A stretch of 64,000 bases of DNA from positions 868,001 to 932,000 of the forward strand of contig CBIHNF010000001.1 of NCBI GenBank assembly GCA_966211335.1, in the 5' to 3' direction. The position numbers were made by a program, and so were the translations under genes. The stretch's first letter is position 1; every line of letters starts with the position of its first letter. Below, piece after piece: positions 33,847-42,606 of the stretch. This DNA comes from JAPWJZ01 sp966211335. Its GTDB lineage: Bacteria > Pseudomonadota > Alphaproteobacteria > Micavibrionales > UBA2020. Under the pieces are notes generated by a model that saw only the letters and a program-made list of their open reading frames with translations, had not been told where the DNA came from and did not search any database.

Positions 33847-34560
33847 TTACTTGAAATCGAACGACTGGCCTTTGTGCGTCGGGGCTGTCGCGGGCTTTGG
33901 CGTCGGCGGCAGCGTATCGAGCGCGGTTTTCAAAGCCGCGCCGGTTTCACCGAAGGCGTGCAGCAACGCATTGAATGACAATACAGTCTGCTTTTTCATG
34001 GCCGCAATATCATCCGCCCCCACTGGTTGTGGTGCGCCCTTGACGGCGGAGAAAATGGCGCGCAATTCCGGGTCGTCAATCGGCGGCATCGCGCCGAAGG
34101 CGCCGGCCGCATCCGTCAGCGACATTTTGGCGCCGATGATTTTCTGGCTGGGCGTGATATCTGCCGTGGCCGCTTCGATCAACCGGCGGGTCAGGAAGAC
34201 GGCTTCCTCGCGGCCCGAGTCAAACTCGGCAAAATAATCGACGTCTTCATACTTCGGCGGCTTGACGCCAAGGCCGGTCGCAAAGCTGGAGGCGCGTATG
34301 CTGGCTTTCGACATTGCGGAGGCAAGCGAACCCGGCTCGCCCCCCGGCGCGCCGTCTTTCAAATGGCGGATGCCGTTCGCCAGCAGCTGCCAGGATTCTT
34401 TCTCCGCGCCGTTGCGGGCGGAGGTGGGGGAAATGGAATGCACATCCAGCGCCAGCGTCACCGGCACCGCCGCCATCTTTTCCGCGATGACGCCAAGAAT
34501 AACGTCAAAGGTCGCATTGCGGTCGCGGCGGTAGAGAGCGTCTTCGGGTGACAGGGACAT
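33847..34560 (-). CDS. Hypothetical helical protein with Pro-rich tail
   Basis: A 237-aa soluble, helix-rich protein with no recognised domain or signal peptide. Ends LPPTPKPATAPTHKGQSFDFK, a proline-rich linker plus a short hydrophobic tail that resembles the end of the HEAT-like protein at 1444 (KGDSLDF). Converges with the GNAT gene, 15 bases apart. The region upstream (34561-34674) is AT-rich and carries no recognisable promoter. Confidence 0.7.
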   Translation of the reverse strand: MSLSPEDALYRRDRNATFDVILGVIAEKMAAVPVTLALDVHSISPTSARNGAEKESWQLLANGIRHLKDGAPGGEPGSLASAMSKASIRASSFATGLGVKPPKYEDVDYFAEFDSGREEAVFLTRRLIEAATADITPSQKIIGAKMSLTDAAGAFGAMPPIDDPELRAIFSAVKGAPQPVGADDIAAMKKQTVLSFNALLHAFGETGAALKTALDTLPPTPKPATAPTHKGQSFDFK

Positions 34561-34674
34561 GGGGATTGAAATCCGTCTATTGCGTGAATTGCCTATTATT
34601 TATAGCAAATATTTCTGATTCCGGCAAATATTTAACATAATTATATCAATTTAAGGTCTATTAGGCGCAAAAAC

Positions 34675-34706
34675 AAAAAAGGCGGCCGGTGAGGGCCGCC
34701 TTTTTT
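34675..34706. terminator. Bidirectional intrinsic terminator
   Basis: A-run plus GGCGGCC (34681-34687), loop GGTGAG, GGCCGCC (34694-34700), six Ts. Mainly ends the leftward gene at 34725-36443. Confidence 0.92.
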
Positions 34707-34724
34707 GTTAACGGGTATAAAGCG

Positions 34725-36443
34725 TTACGGCGTTGTGGGCTTCGGGTTGTTGGCGCCCGGCGCGGTCATGCCGGGGGCCATATCGCCCGGCGTCATTACG
34801 CCCGGCATACCAAGGGGCTGGCCATTCAGCAGGGCCTGGCCCTGCGGCGTCAGCTCGAACTTCAGCTTGCGCACGCTTTTGCCGGTGACGGTTTTCTCCG
34901 GCTGCGTATAGACCTGCAGCATGGAGAGCATCGTCGCGTAGCCCGAGAATTTCGGGTTGGCGTTCGGTGCCTGGCTTGCCGCCTGCAGCTTCAGGATCAG
35001 CTCGTCAACGCCCGTGAGCGACAGCGTGGTCGAGCCTTGCGCCTTCACAGGAGAGGTCGCATCGGCATGGAACTCGCCCTCCAGCGTCGACTGGATATCG
35101 GGCGCGTCGGTATGCGTGTTCTTGATGACAAGGCTGGAGCCTGCCGCCACCAGCGCCTGCGGCAGCGTCTGCATCAGGCTCATGACTTCCATCTGCATTT
35201 TATGCTGCGCCTGCAGCTGCGCACCGGCGTTCGGCACAGCCGTCTGCGTTGCGGCGCTGCCGATAACGTCCGAGATCACATCGCCGAATTTGTTGGAGAT
35301 GGTTTTCATCGGCAGGTTATCGAGGTCGATTTCAAACGCTGCCTGCGTCGGGATAAGGCCGGCGACAACAGGATCCGCGCCCTTGATATCAAGACCGTCA
35401 AGCTTCACCTGTGCATGGGTCGAGCCTTTGTCCGCCTGCAGGCCCGTCACTTCAAAGCCCGAGGTGAGGGAGGACAGCGTGGCATCGAAAGGCACGGCAG
35501 GGGATGCTTCAACCGCCGGCATGCCGTTGGCGGCAGGCTGCGCGGGGGTCGCTTCACCGTTGAAGTGGATCTTGACGCCGGCAACCTGGAACTTGCTGGT
35601 CATGCCGTCAACAAAACCCTGCACGGAGGACAGCATGTTGGCGACAAGCGCGGGGTCGGGCGCGGCCGGTGTGGGGGCCTGGCCGGGGGCGAGGGGGGCT
35701 GCGGGTTTCGCATCCATATCCTTGATCGACTGGATGACTTTATCCTGCATGTCCTTGCGGGCCTTCAGGTTCATCTTGTCGGTCGTGGCGGCGGCGACGA
35801 TGGTGTCGACGCTCATGTCCGCGCCGCCGTGATCGCCGAAGTGCAGCTTCACGTTGGTCGCGGCGAAATTGTTGGGGCCGGACCAGGTGTCATCCGCGTT
35901 CTTGGTGAGGTCCATGGTGGTTTTGAGGTCGCCGATCGAGCCGGTGAAATCTTCATTGCCGGCCGACTTCACTTGAATGTTTTTATAATCGCTGTCGATC
36001 TTGGTGAAGGTCGCAAGGGCGGGCCACCAGGTGCCGTTGAATTTTTGTTCGCCGATGGAGATGGTCGCGATCGGCTTGTTATCTTCGCCATAGGCGGTCA
36101 TGGTCTGCGGCAGGGAGAGGGCAGTCGTGTATTCGCCGTTGTCGCCCGGCGTGACGTTGGTGATGATGGTGCCAAGATCAAACTTCAGCCCTTCAACCGC
36201 GGTGAAGGCGGCGCCCGGCAGTTTCACTTCATAGTAATCGCCCTTGGCGGTCACTTCGACCGCGCCGGACAGGGTCAGCCCCTGGCCGTTGTGCTTCGCC
36301 ATATCCATGGGGAAGGACAGGGAATCCTCGACGTTTTTCTTCAGCTCCGCCGCGCCCTGGTCATTGACCGAGGCGGCAAAGGACGAAACGCTGGAGGTCA
36401 GGAGCAGGGCGGCCAGAACAGCCGGCGTCATTTTCAAAAACAT
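34725..36443 (-). CDS. Exported 572-aa protein, DUF2125/DUF945-like
   Basis: Starts with a Sec signal peptide (MTPAVLAALLLTSSVSSFAA). The mature protein is a long series of amphipathic beta strands with Ala/Pro-rich linkers (PAAPLAPGQAPTPAAPDP), and ends in a Gly/Pro/Met-rich low-complexity tail with repeats of PGxMxPG. The fold resembles periplasmic DUF2125 or DUF945 proteins, which are built from repeated lipid-binding-like beta modules; this is a loose similarity. Two cysteines are absent, so no disulfides. Single-gene unit with its own terminator; role probably envelope-related. Confidence 0.75.
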   Translation of the reverse strand: MFLKMTPAVLAALLLTSSVSSFAASVNDQGAAELKKNVEDSLSFPMDMAKHNGQGLTLSGAVEVTAKGDYYEVKLPGAAFTAVEGLKFDLGTIITNVTPGDNGEYTTALSLPQTMTAYGEDNKPIATISIGEQKFNGTWWPALATFTKIDSDYKNIQVKSAGNEDFTGSIGDLKTTMDLTKNADDTWSGPNNFAATNVKLHFGDHGGADMSVDTIVAAATTDKMNLKARKDMQDKVIQSIKDMDAKPAAPLAPGQAPTPAAPDPALVANMLSSVQGFVDGMTSKFQVAGVKIHFNGEATPAQPAANGMPAVEASPAVPFDATLSSLTSGFEVTGLQADKGSTHAQVKLDGLDIKGADPVVAGLIPTQAAFEIDLDNLPMKTISNKFGDVISDVIGSAATQTAVPNAGAQLQAQHKMQMEVMSLMQTLPQALVAAGSSLVIKNTHTDAPDIQSTLEGEFHADATSPVKAQGSTTLSLTGVDELILKLQAASQAPNANPKFSGYATMLSMLQVYTQPEKTVTGKSVRKLKFELTPQGQALLNGQPLGMPGVMTPGDMAPGMTAPGANNPKPTTP

Positions 36444-36631
36444 GGATATCCCTCTAAAAGCTTGAAGTCATTAAACCAAACCGCGACTCCAAAGTTAGAG
36501 AGCCCCTTGAAACTATGCAACAAAACTCTTAAATAAAGGTTATTGCCTTAGACATAAAACAGGTTTAAAACCAAGGCCTTGGCAGCTTTCGGGCTTATCC
36601 CGAAGCTATTTCAAACCATCCGGAGGACGCG

Positions 36632-37024
36632 ATGAAGAATGCCCTGGCGGCGCTCGCCGTTCTGCTCTGTTTTGCCGCTGTTATGAAACCGGTGCCGGCT
36701 GCCGCGCAATACCTCATGACCAAGGACCTTGCCCGCGACTGCCTGTCCGACAAGCGGGAACGCATGTCCGGCTGCATCTATTATATTACCGGCGTCATCG
36801 ACTACCATTTCCTCATGCAGTCCTTCGGCACGGCCCCGACCATTGACTTTTGCCTGCCGGAAAGCATTTCAAAGGAACAGGCGGCGGTGATCGTGATGGC
36901 TTACCTGCGCACCTCGGCGCAGAACGATGAATTTATTGCCGCTGCGACCATTCCCCTTGCCCTCAACAAGGCTTTCCCCTGCAAGGCGGAGGAGCCGAAG
37001 CGTAAAAAGAAGAAGAAAACTTGA
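36632..37024 (+). CDS. Secreted Rap1a/Tai-like protein
   Basis: A 130-aa protein with a Sec signal peptide (ALAALAVLLCFAAVMKPVPAAA) and four cysteines in the arrangement of the Rap1a/Tai domain: LARDCLSD, MSGCIYYITGVIDY, IDFCLPESI and ALNKAFPCKA. Founding members are periplasmic immunity proteins against amidase effectors, but most genomic copies have no such context, and no effector is seen here. A lysine-rich tail follows. GGAGG at 36621-36625 supports the start. The stop overlaps the uvrB start (TTGA). Confidence 0.8.
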   Translation: MKNALAALAVLLCFAAVMKPVPAAAQYLMTKDLARDCLSDKRERMSGCIYYITGVIDYHFLMQSFGTAPTIDFCLPESISKEQAAVIVMAYLRTSAQNDEFIAAATIPLALNKAFPCKAEEPKRKKKKKT

Positions 37025-39141
37025 AGCAGAAGCCTGAAAAAACCGCTGTTGTTGACCATGGCACCCTGCCGATGATGGCGGAAGGCCGCGACTCCCTGCG
37101 TATGCGCCCGCTGATCGACAAAAAATTCAAGCTGGTGACCGATTATAAACCCGCCGGCGACCAGCCGACGGCGATCAAGGATTTGCTGGAGGGTATCGAG
37201 CGTCACGACAAGAACCAGGTGCTACTGGGCGTTACAGGCTCCGGCAAGACCTTCACCGCCGCCAAAGTGATTGAAGCCATGCAGCGCCCGACGCTGGTGC
37301 TCGCCCCCAACAAAACGCTGGCGGCGCAGCTCTATGGGGAGATGAAAGAATTCTTCCCCGACAACGCGGTCGAATATTTCGTCTCCTACTACGATTATTA
37401 CCAGCCCGAAGCCTATGTGCCGCGCACCGATACATATATCGAAAAAGACTCAGCGATTAATGAACAGATCGACCGCCTGCGCCACGCCGCAACGCGCGCG
37501 CTGTTGGAGCGGCGGGATACCATCGTTGTTGCCTCCGTTTCCTGCATCTATGGTATCGGTGACTTGGAAACCTACCAGCGCATGGTTTTCGACCTCACCG
37601 TTGGCGACAGCATCAACCGGCAGGAACTGCTGAAGAAATTTATCGAACTGCAGTACAAGCGCAATGATATCGATTTTTCGCGCGGCTGCTTCCGCGTGCG
37701 CGGCGATGTGGTTGAAATCTTCCCCGCTCACTTGGACGATCACGCCTGGCGCATTTCCATGTTCGGCGATGAAATCGAGGCGATTACGGAGATTGACGCG
37801 TTGACGGGCGAAAAATCCGACACCTTTGAAACCGTGCGTATCTTCGCCAATAGCCACTATGTAACGCCGAAGCCGACGATGCAGCAGGCAATCAAGCAAA
37901 TTAAGATCGATTTACATGCGCGGCTGGAAGAATTCAGGAGCCAGGGCAAGCTGCTGGAAGAGCAGCGCCTTGCCCAGCGCACCCAGTTTGACCTTGAAAT
38001 GCTTGAAGCAACCGGCATGTGCAACGGCATTGAGAACTATTCGCGCTACCTCACCGGCCGCGCCCCCGGCGCCCCCCCGCCCACCTTGTTTGAATACCTG
38101 CCGGAAGACGCACTGCTGATTGTGGACGAGAGCCACGCCATGGTGCCGCAGCTGCACGCCATGTACAAAGGCGACCGCGCACGTAAAACCACGCTGTCTG
38201 ACTACGGCTTCCGCCTGCCCGCCTGCCTTGATAACCGCCCGCTGAAGTTCGAGGAATGGGACGGCCTTCGCCCGCAGACCATGTTCGTCTCCGCAACGCC
38301 CGGCGACTGGGAATTGCAGCAGACCGGCGGCGTTTTCGCCGAGCAGGTCGTCCGACCCACCGGCCTTATCGACCCTGAAGTTTTTATCCGCCCCACCGAA
38401 AAGCAGGTCGATGACCTGATGGCCGAATGCAAGGGCGTGATTGCCAAGGGCTACCGCGCGCTCGTCACGACGCTGACCAAGAAAATGGCGGAAGACCTCA
38501 CCGAATACATGACGTCCGCCGGCATCAAGGTGCGCTATATCCACTCCGACGTTGAAACGCTGGAGCGGATCGAGATTATCCGCGACCTGCGCCTTGGCGT
38601 GTTTGACGTCCTCGTCGGCATCAACCTGCTGCGTGAAGGTCTCGATATCCCTGAATGCGCGCTGGTTGCCATTCTCGATGCGGATAAAGAGGGTTATTTG
38701 CGCTCCCGCACCTCCCTCATCCAGACCATCGGCCGCGCGGCGCGTAACGTCGATGCCAAGGCCGTGCTCTATGCCGATAAAATCACCGGCAGCATGAAGG
38801 AAGCCCTCGACGAAACCGCGCGCCGGAGAGAGAAGCAGAAGAAATACAACGCCGAAAACGGCATCACGCCGACGACGGTGAAAAAGAAGATTTCCGACAT
38901 CCTCAACAGCGTGTTCGAGAAGTCGGACCATGTGACCGTCAATATCGGCAACAAGGATGACGCCTTCCTTGTCGGCCATAACCTGAAAGTCCACCTCAAC
39001 CATCTCGAGAAAGAGATGAAAAAGGCGGCCGCCAACCTCGAGTTCGAGGAAGCCGCGCGCATCCGCGACGAATTGCGCCGTCTCGAGGCCGCCGAGCTGC
39101 AGTTCACCGGCGCCAACACCCTTGCCGATCCGGCGGGCTAA
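37021..39141 (+). CDS. uvrB: Excinuclease ABC subunit B
   Basis: DNA-damage recognition helicase-like subunit of nucleotide excision repair. The 706-aa protein has Walker A GVTGSGKTFTA (about 70-80), the beta-hairpin YYDYYQPEAYVPRTDTYIEK, helicase motif II in DESHAMVPQL, motif VI-like QTIGRAARN and the C-terminal UVR domain (EFEEAARIRDEL) for UvrC binding. The TTG at 37021 overlaps the previous stop; ATGs at 37072 or 37102 are alternative starts, closer to the usual 670-aa length. Confidence 0.98.
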   Translation: MKQKPEKTAVVDHGTLPMMAEGRDSLRMRPLIDKKFKLVTDYKPAGDQPTAIKDLLEGIERHDKNQVLLGVTGSGKTFTAAKVIEAMQRPTLVLAPNKTLAAQLYGEMKEFFPDNAVEYFVSYYDYYQPEAYVPRTDTYIEKDSAINEQIDRLRHAATRALLERRDTIVVASVSCIYGIGDLETYQRMVFDLTVGDSINRQELLKKFIELQYKRNDIDFSRGCFRVRGDVVEIFPAHLDDHAWRISMFGDEIEAITEIDALTGEKSDTFETVRIFANSHYVTPKPTMQQAIKQIKIDLHARLEEFRSQGKLLEEQRLAQRTQFDLEMLEATGMCNGIENYSRYLTGRAPGAPPPTLFEYLPEDALLIVDESHAMVPQLHAMYKGDRARKTTLSDYGFRLPACLDNRPLKFEEWDGLRPQTMFVSATPGDWELQQTGGVFAEQVVRPTGLIDPEVFIRPTEKQVDDLMAECKGVIAKGYRALVTTLTKKMAEDLTEYMTSAGIKVRYIHSDVETLERIEIIRDLRLGVFDVLVGINLLREGLDIPECALVAILDADKEGYLRSRTSLIQTIGRAARNVDAKAVLYADKITGSMKEALDETARRREKQKKYNAENGITPTTVKKKISDILNSVFEKSDHVTVNIGNKDDAFLVGHNLKVHLNHLEKEMKKAAANLEFEEAARIRDELRRLEAAELQFTGANTLADPAG

Positions 39142-39311
39142 TGAGCATCGACTGGGAAGCCCTGCTGGCGGAGGCCAAAACGCCGGAAGACAAGCTGAAA
39201 TTGCTGGAGGCCATCTTTGCCGAAGCGCAGGAACAGCTGAAGAATCCTGATTTAAGCGCGGATGAGCGCGAAACCCTGCTCGAAATCCTGAGCATGGAAA
39301 AAGAGCAGTAA
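39141..39311 (+). CDS. 56-aa acidic helical protein coupled to uvrB
   Basis: Starts within the uvrB stop (TAATG). The product is highly charged and helical (IDWEALLAEAKTPEDKLKLL, LSADERETLLEIL), with no cysteine or signal. A second, similar small protein follows at 39370. The overlap implies it is translated with UvrB. No family known to me; too small for confident homology. Confidence 0.6.
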   Translation: MSIDWEALLAEAKTPEDKLKLLEAIFAEAQEQLKNPDLSADERETLLEILSMEKEQ

Positions 39312-39369
39312 TTGCCTTTTCATTTCTGCCGCGCCATAATCGGCGGAGAAAACGAATTGGATTATTCCC

Positions 39370-39549
39370 ATGGCCATTGAGCGTCCCGGTAATAAAAGCT
39401 ACTCCCCCAAGCAAAAGCAAGAAATGGCCGAGCGCTGGAAACAGCTGGTCGAGCAGTTCGATGCGGAGCTGCGCAAAAAAGGGCTCAGCGACGAGGAGCG
39501 GGAAACGCTGCTGCAGGAATTGCTGGCCGATACCAAAAGACACGGATAA
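39370..39549 (+). CDS. 59-aa charged helical protein, paralog of the preceding
   Basis: Shares the segment LSDEERETLLQELL with LSADERETLLEIL of the 56-aa protein just upstream, in the same position before the C-terminus. Otherwise basic and coil-like (KQKQEMAERWKQLVEQF). It ends at an intrinsic terminator, so it closes the Rap1a-like-uvrB-small protein transcript. Function unknown. Confidence 0.6.
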   Translation: MAIERPGNKSYSPKQKQEMAERWKQLVEQFDAELRKKGLSDEERETLLQELLADTKRHG

Positions 39550-39579
39550 AAAAATCCCCGCCGAAGCGGGGATTTTTTT
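39548..39579. terminator. Bidirectional intrinsic terminator
   Basis: ATCCCCGC (39554-39561), loop CGAA, GCGGGGAT (39566-39573), T-run; A-run on the other side serves the converging gene at 39586. Confidence 0.93.
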
Positions 39580-39585
39580 AGCGCT

Positions 39586-40197
39586 TTAAGCGGCCGGTTT
39601 CGGCGGCTCGGGCTTTTTCGGCGTGTCGGTTGCGCCGGGTTGCGGCTTGGCATCCGGCGTGTCTTGCACTTCCTTGGCCTTTTTCAGGAATTCCTGCAGG
39701 CGCGTCAGCTCGTCCTGCGAACGGCCGGCGAGCTGGGTGAAGAATTTCGCAACGCCCTTGATGCTGGAGGGTTTTTCGATTTCCGTCATCTCCATCGACA
39801 GGATGTCCTGGATTTCGGGATGCGAGAACAGCTTGCGCGTCCAGTCCAGTGTATCTTTGATGCCGGCGGAATATTTGCCGCCGTTGCGCTCTTCCGATTT
39901 CGCGACGATTTCTTCGAGAATGGCGATAGTCGACTTGCCCTTGGTTTCAATCTCCAGCTTGGAGGCGACGGCGACGGAAAGGATTTTCACTTCCAGAATG
40001 ACCGGCAGCACATCATAGCTGGTCATGATCGCGCCTTTGCGGGGGTCGGACAGAATATCTTTCTGCGCGCGCATGGCGGCGCTGAGGTCTTTCGTCAGCA
40101 GGTCCGGGTTGTTGGAGTGGAGAATTTTGCCGCCGTGCTGCTTTGCCATTTTCGCAAAGATCATCGCAAGCTTCAGGTTGGGAGGAAGAAAACCCAT
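39586..40197 (-). CDS. Hypothetical helical protein with Pro-rich tail
   Basis: A 203-aa soluble helical protein. Long helices (LDWTRKLFSHPEIQDILSM, DELTRLQEFLKKAKEVQ) are followed by a low-complexity tail (PQPGATDTPKKPEPPKP). No signal peptide or known domain. Opposite in direction to uvrB group and histidine kinase. Single-gene unit ending at a shared terminator. Confidence 0.72.
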   Translation of the reverse strand: MGFLPPNLKLAMIFAKMAKQHGGKILHSNNPDLLTKDLSAAMRAQKDILSDPRKGAIMTSYDVLPVILEVKILSVAVASKLEIETKGKSTIAILEEIVAKSEERNGGKYSAGIKDTLDWTRKLFSHPEIQDILSMEMTEIEKPSSIKGVAKFFTQLAGRSQDELTRLQEFLKKAKEVQDTPDAKPQPGATDTPKKPEPPKPAA

Positions 40198-40481
40198 CGG
40201 AGCATCCCTTTCAAAAAGGCCTTATGACGGCCGGAATTTCATGTGTGGAGTCCTTGTTAACATAAGGGTCTGGCGGGGTCAATTCTCTGACTTGGTTAAT
40301 TTCTATATTTGCATAACAAAATCGTCAAATGTCGCCGTTCAAAAATTAAAAACCAGCGCTTTGAGCGACATAAACAACGCCGGCGCAAAACCAGTGCAGG
40401 TCCCCGCTGTACTAATTCTTAATTTTGAATTATGTTTAGACTTAGGGTTTAGAGTTTTGTGAGCTTTGGGAGAGGGGTTCG
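40198..40481. other. AT-rich intergenic region, no gene supported
   Basis: A 284-base divergent region between the gene at 39586 and the histidine kinase. It holds a weak inverted repeat (TAATTC...GAATTA near 40416) and a direct repeat of TTTAGA (near 40433 and 40449). A 73-codon frame is open here but looks non-coding. No clear promoter. Confidence 0.5.
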
Positions 40482-42509
40482 ATGCCGGACAGGCGCCGAT
40501 CAGCACATCCGCAAACAGATCAGGACACGATGCGTTGCGTCGTAGACGGCAACGGCAATGTCATTTTCCTGAGCCCCGCGCTGGGCTGGGCCCTTGGCCG
40601 CTGCACCGCGCCGCTGCTGGGCCGCCCGCTGTCCGCCATGATCAATATCACCGCCTCGCTCGACAGCAAATACGCCGACCTGAATTTGCTCGACCTGCAG
40701 TCGGGTTTCTATGAAGTCGCGCTGCTGCGGCAGGAGCGCGACCCACTCGCCGTGCAGGCACGCATTGACCGCGTCGACGGGCCGGAAGGCAAGAAATTCA
40801 CCGTTATCTGGCTTGATCCCGATGACCGCATGAAGCGCCAGAAAGCCGGCGACTTCAATGAAGCCGCGCGCGAATTCGCCCATTTCATTTCCGAGAACCA
40901 GCAGAAGGAAGCGGCGCCCGCGCCCGCGGCCGAAACCAAGCCGGATCTCACGCATATTTCAAAGTCGGATGGGGAGCTGCGCCACTTCCTCAACCTCTCG
41001 AACGACCTGCTTGGTGTTTACCGCCGCGATATGTCCTTCGGCCGCGTCAACTTCGCCTTCAACCGCGTGCTCGGCTATACCGACCCGGAACTGAAAACCT
41101 TCCCCTTCATCGACCTCGTCCACCCGGAAGAGCGCGACCATGTGCTGCAGCTGATGCAGAAGGTCATTCACGCGCCGATGGACGAAGAAACCCGCATCGA
41201 TTTTGAATGCCGCGCCCGCTGCAAGGACGGCAGCTTCCGCTGGATCGAATGGATCCACAAGGCAGCAGGCGAGCACATCTATATCGTCGGCCGTGACGTG
41301 ACCGAGATCAAGCAGCACGAGATCGAGCTGCTGCGCCGCGAAGAGCAATTGTCGGAAGCGCAGAAGATTGGCCGCATGGGCCACTGGTACTGGGAAGCGA
41401 ACCAGCCGAGCCTTGAATGGTCCGACCAGATTTACGCCATCTTCGGCGTCGAAAAAGACAAATTCAAGCCGACCGTCGACAGCGTGTCGAACATGCTGCT
41501 GAAGCGCGATGTCGGCCGCATCTCGAAAATCTTCACGCGCGCCTATGTGCGCAAGCGCGATTACGAGCTGGAATTCTCCGTCCGCCGCCCCAATGGCGGC
41601 GTGCGCTATGTGCGCTGCGAAGGCCGCTGCAAGGTGGATGTTAAAACCGGCAAGGTCGAGGCGCTGTTCGGCATTATGCAGGACATTACCGAGCGCACAC
41701 TGCACGAAAAGCAGCTGCGCGAAGCGAAGGAAGCGGCCGAAAGCGCCTATGCCTCCAAAACCCGCTTCCTTGCGAACATGAGTCACGAGCTGCGCACGCC
41801 GCTGAATGCCATCATCGGCTTCTCCGAAATGATCCAGCGCCAGCTGCTCGGCCCCATGGGCAACGCGCGCTACCTTGATTATATCGCCGGCATTCACCAG
41901 TCGGGCGAACACCTGCTCGACCTCATCAACGACATCCTCGACATGTCGAAAATCGAGGTCGGCAAATATGAATTGTATGTGGAGGAGCTGAACCTCGGCA
42001 AAATCATCCGCCTTGCCATCCACATGGTTGAAGGCCGCGCGCATGAAGCGCAGGTCAAACTCGTCGCGGACGATATTCCGGATGATGTCCACATCATGGC
42101 GGACCGCCGCGCGGTGATGCAGATTTTGCTCAACCTGATGTCGAATGCCGTCAAGTTTACCAAGGCCGGCGGCACGGTGGATATCCGCTGCTTCCGCGAG
42201 CTCGGCGGCGTTGCCATCGTCGTTGCCGATACCGGCGTCGGCATTCCGAAAGAAAAAATCCACATCGTCACCCTGCCGTTCGAGCAGGTGAGTTCCGAAT
42301 TCACGCGCAACCATGAAGGCTCCGGCCTTGGCCTTGCCATTACCAAAGACCTGATCGAGCTGCATGGCGGCACCCTCGATATCGACTCAGAAGTCGGCGT
42401 CGGTACCATCGTTACCGTGCTGTTGCCGGACAAAGTGCCGGACAGCAAAAACATCAAGCGCGTTGACGCCGTTGAATCCCACACCAAGGCCTTCGAGCCC
42501 GCGGAATAG
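40482..42509 (+). CDS. Soluble PAS sensor histidine kinase
   Basis: A 675-aa kinase without transmembrane helices. Three PAS-like modules: residues about 10-120 (VDGNGNVIFLSPALGWALG), 165-285 (LLGVYRRDMSFGRVNFAF, with a PAC-type ending SFRWIEWIHKAAGEHIYIVG) and 295-415 (QKIGRMGHWYWEANQPSLEW). HisKA follows with phospho-acceptor His435 in NMSHELRTPLNAIIGFSEM. The ATPase domain has N-box LMSNAVKF, D-box VADTGVGIP and G-box GSGLGLAI. No response regulator gene is adjacent, so it is an orphan. Upstream GGAGAGGGG acts as ribosome site. Signal unknown, perhaps redox or a small ligand in a PAS pocket. Confidence 0.96.
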   Translation: MPDRRRSAHPQTDQDTMRCVVDGNGNVIFLSPALGWALGRCTAPLLGRPLSAMINITASLDSKYADLNLLDLQSGFYEVALLRQERDPLAVQARIDRVDGPEGKKFTVIWLDPDDRMKRQKAGDFNEAAREFAHFISENQQKEAAPAPAAETKPDLTHISKSDGELRHFLNLSNDLLGVYRRDMSFGRVNFAFNRVLGYTDPELKTFPFIDLVHPEERDHVLQLMQKVIHAPMDEETRIDFECRARCKDGSFRWIEWIHKAAGEHIYIVGRDVTEIKQHEIELLRREEQLSEAQKIGRMGHWYWEANQPSLEWSDQIYAIFGVEKDKFKPTVDSVSNMLLKRDVGRISKIFTRAYVRKRDYELEFSVRRPNGGVRYVRCEGRCKVDVKTGKVEALFGIMQDITERTLHEKQLREAKEAAESAYASKTRFLANMSHELRTPLNAIIGFSEMIQRQLLGPMGNARYLDYIAGIHQSGEHLLDLINDILDMSKIEVGKYELYVEELNLGKIIRLAIHMVEGRAHEAQVKLVADDIPDDVHIMADRRAVMQILLNLMSNAVKFTKAGGTVDIRCFRELGGVAIVVADTGVGIPKEKIHIVTLPFEQVSSEFTRNHEGSGLGLAITKDLIELHGGTLDIDSEVGVGTIVTVLLPDKVPDSKNIKRVDAVESHTKAFEPAE

Positions 42510-42541
42510 CCCCTGCTGCACCGCAGCAGTATATTCGCGCT

Positions 42542-42569
42542 TTGCCATTGCGGCTTTCGGCTGTATTAT
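42542..42569 (+). promoter_or_regulatory. Sigma-70-type promoter for GH130 gene
   Basis: TTGCCA (42542-42547), 16-base spacer, TATTAT (42564-42569). A 7-bp hairpin with a three-base loop (42513-42529) separates it from the kinase gene and might end kinase transcripts, though it lacks a T-run. Confidence 0.55.
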
Positions 42570-42606
42570 GGGCCTCCCGAACAACATCGACAGAAAGTGA
42601 AGTGGC

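Noticed and set aside
37912..39543. 543-codon minus-strand frame opposite uvrB
   Set aside because: Antisense shadow; also runs over the two small genes.
40241..40462. 73-codon plus-strand frame upstream of the histidine kinase
   Set aside because: AT-rich intergenic composition, no ribosome site, no recognisable protein features.
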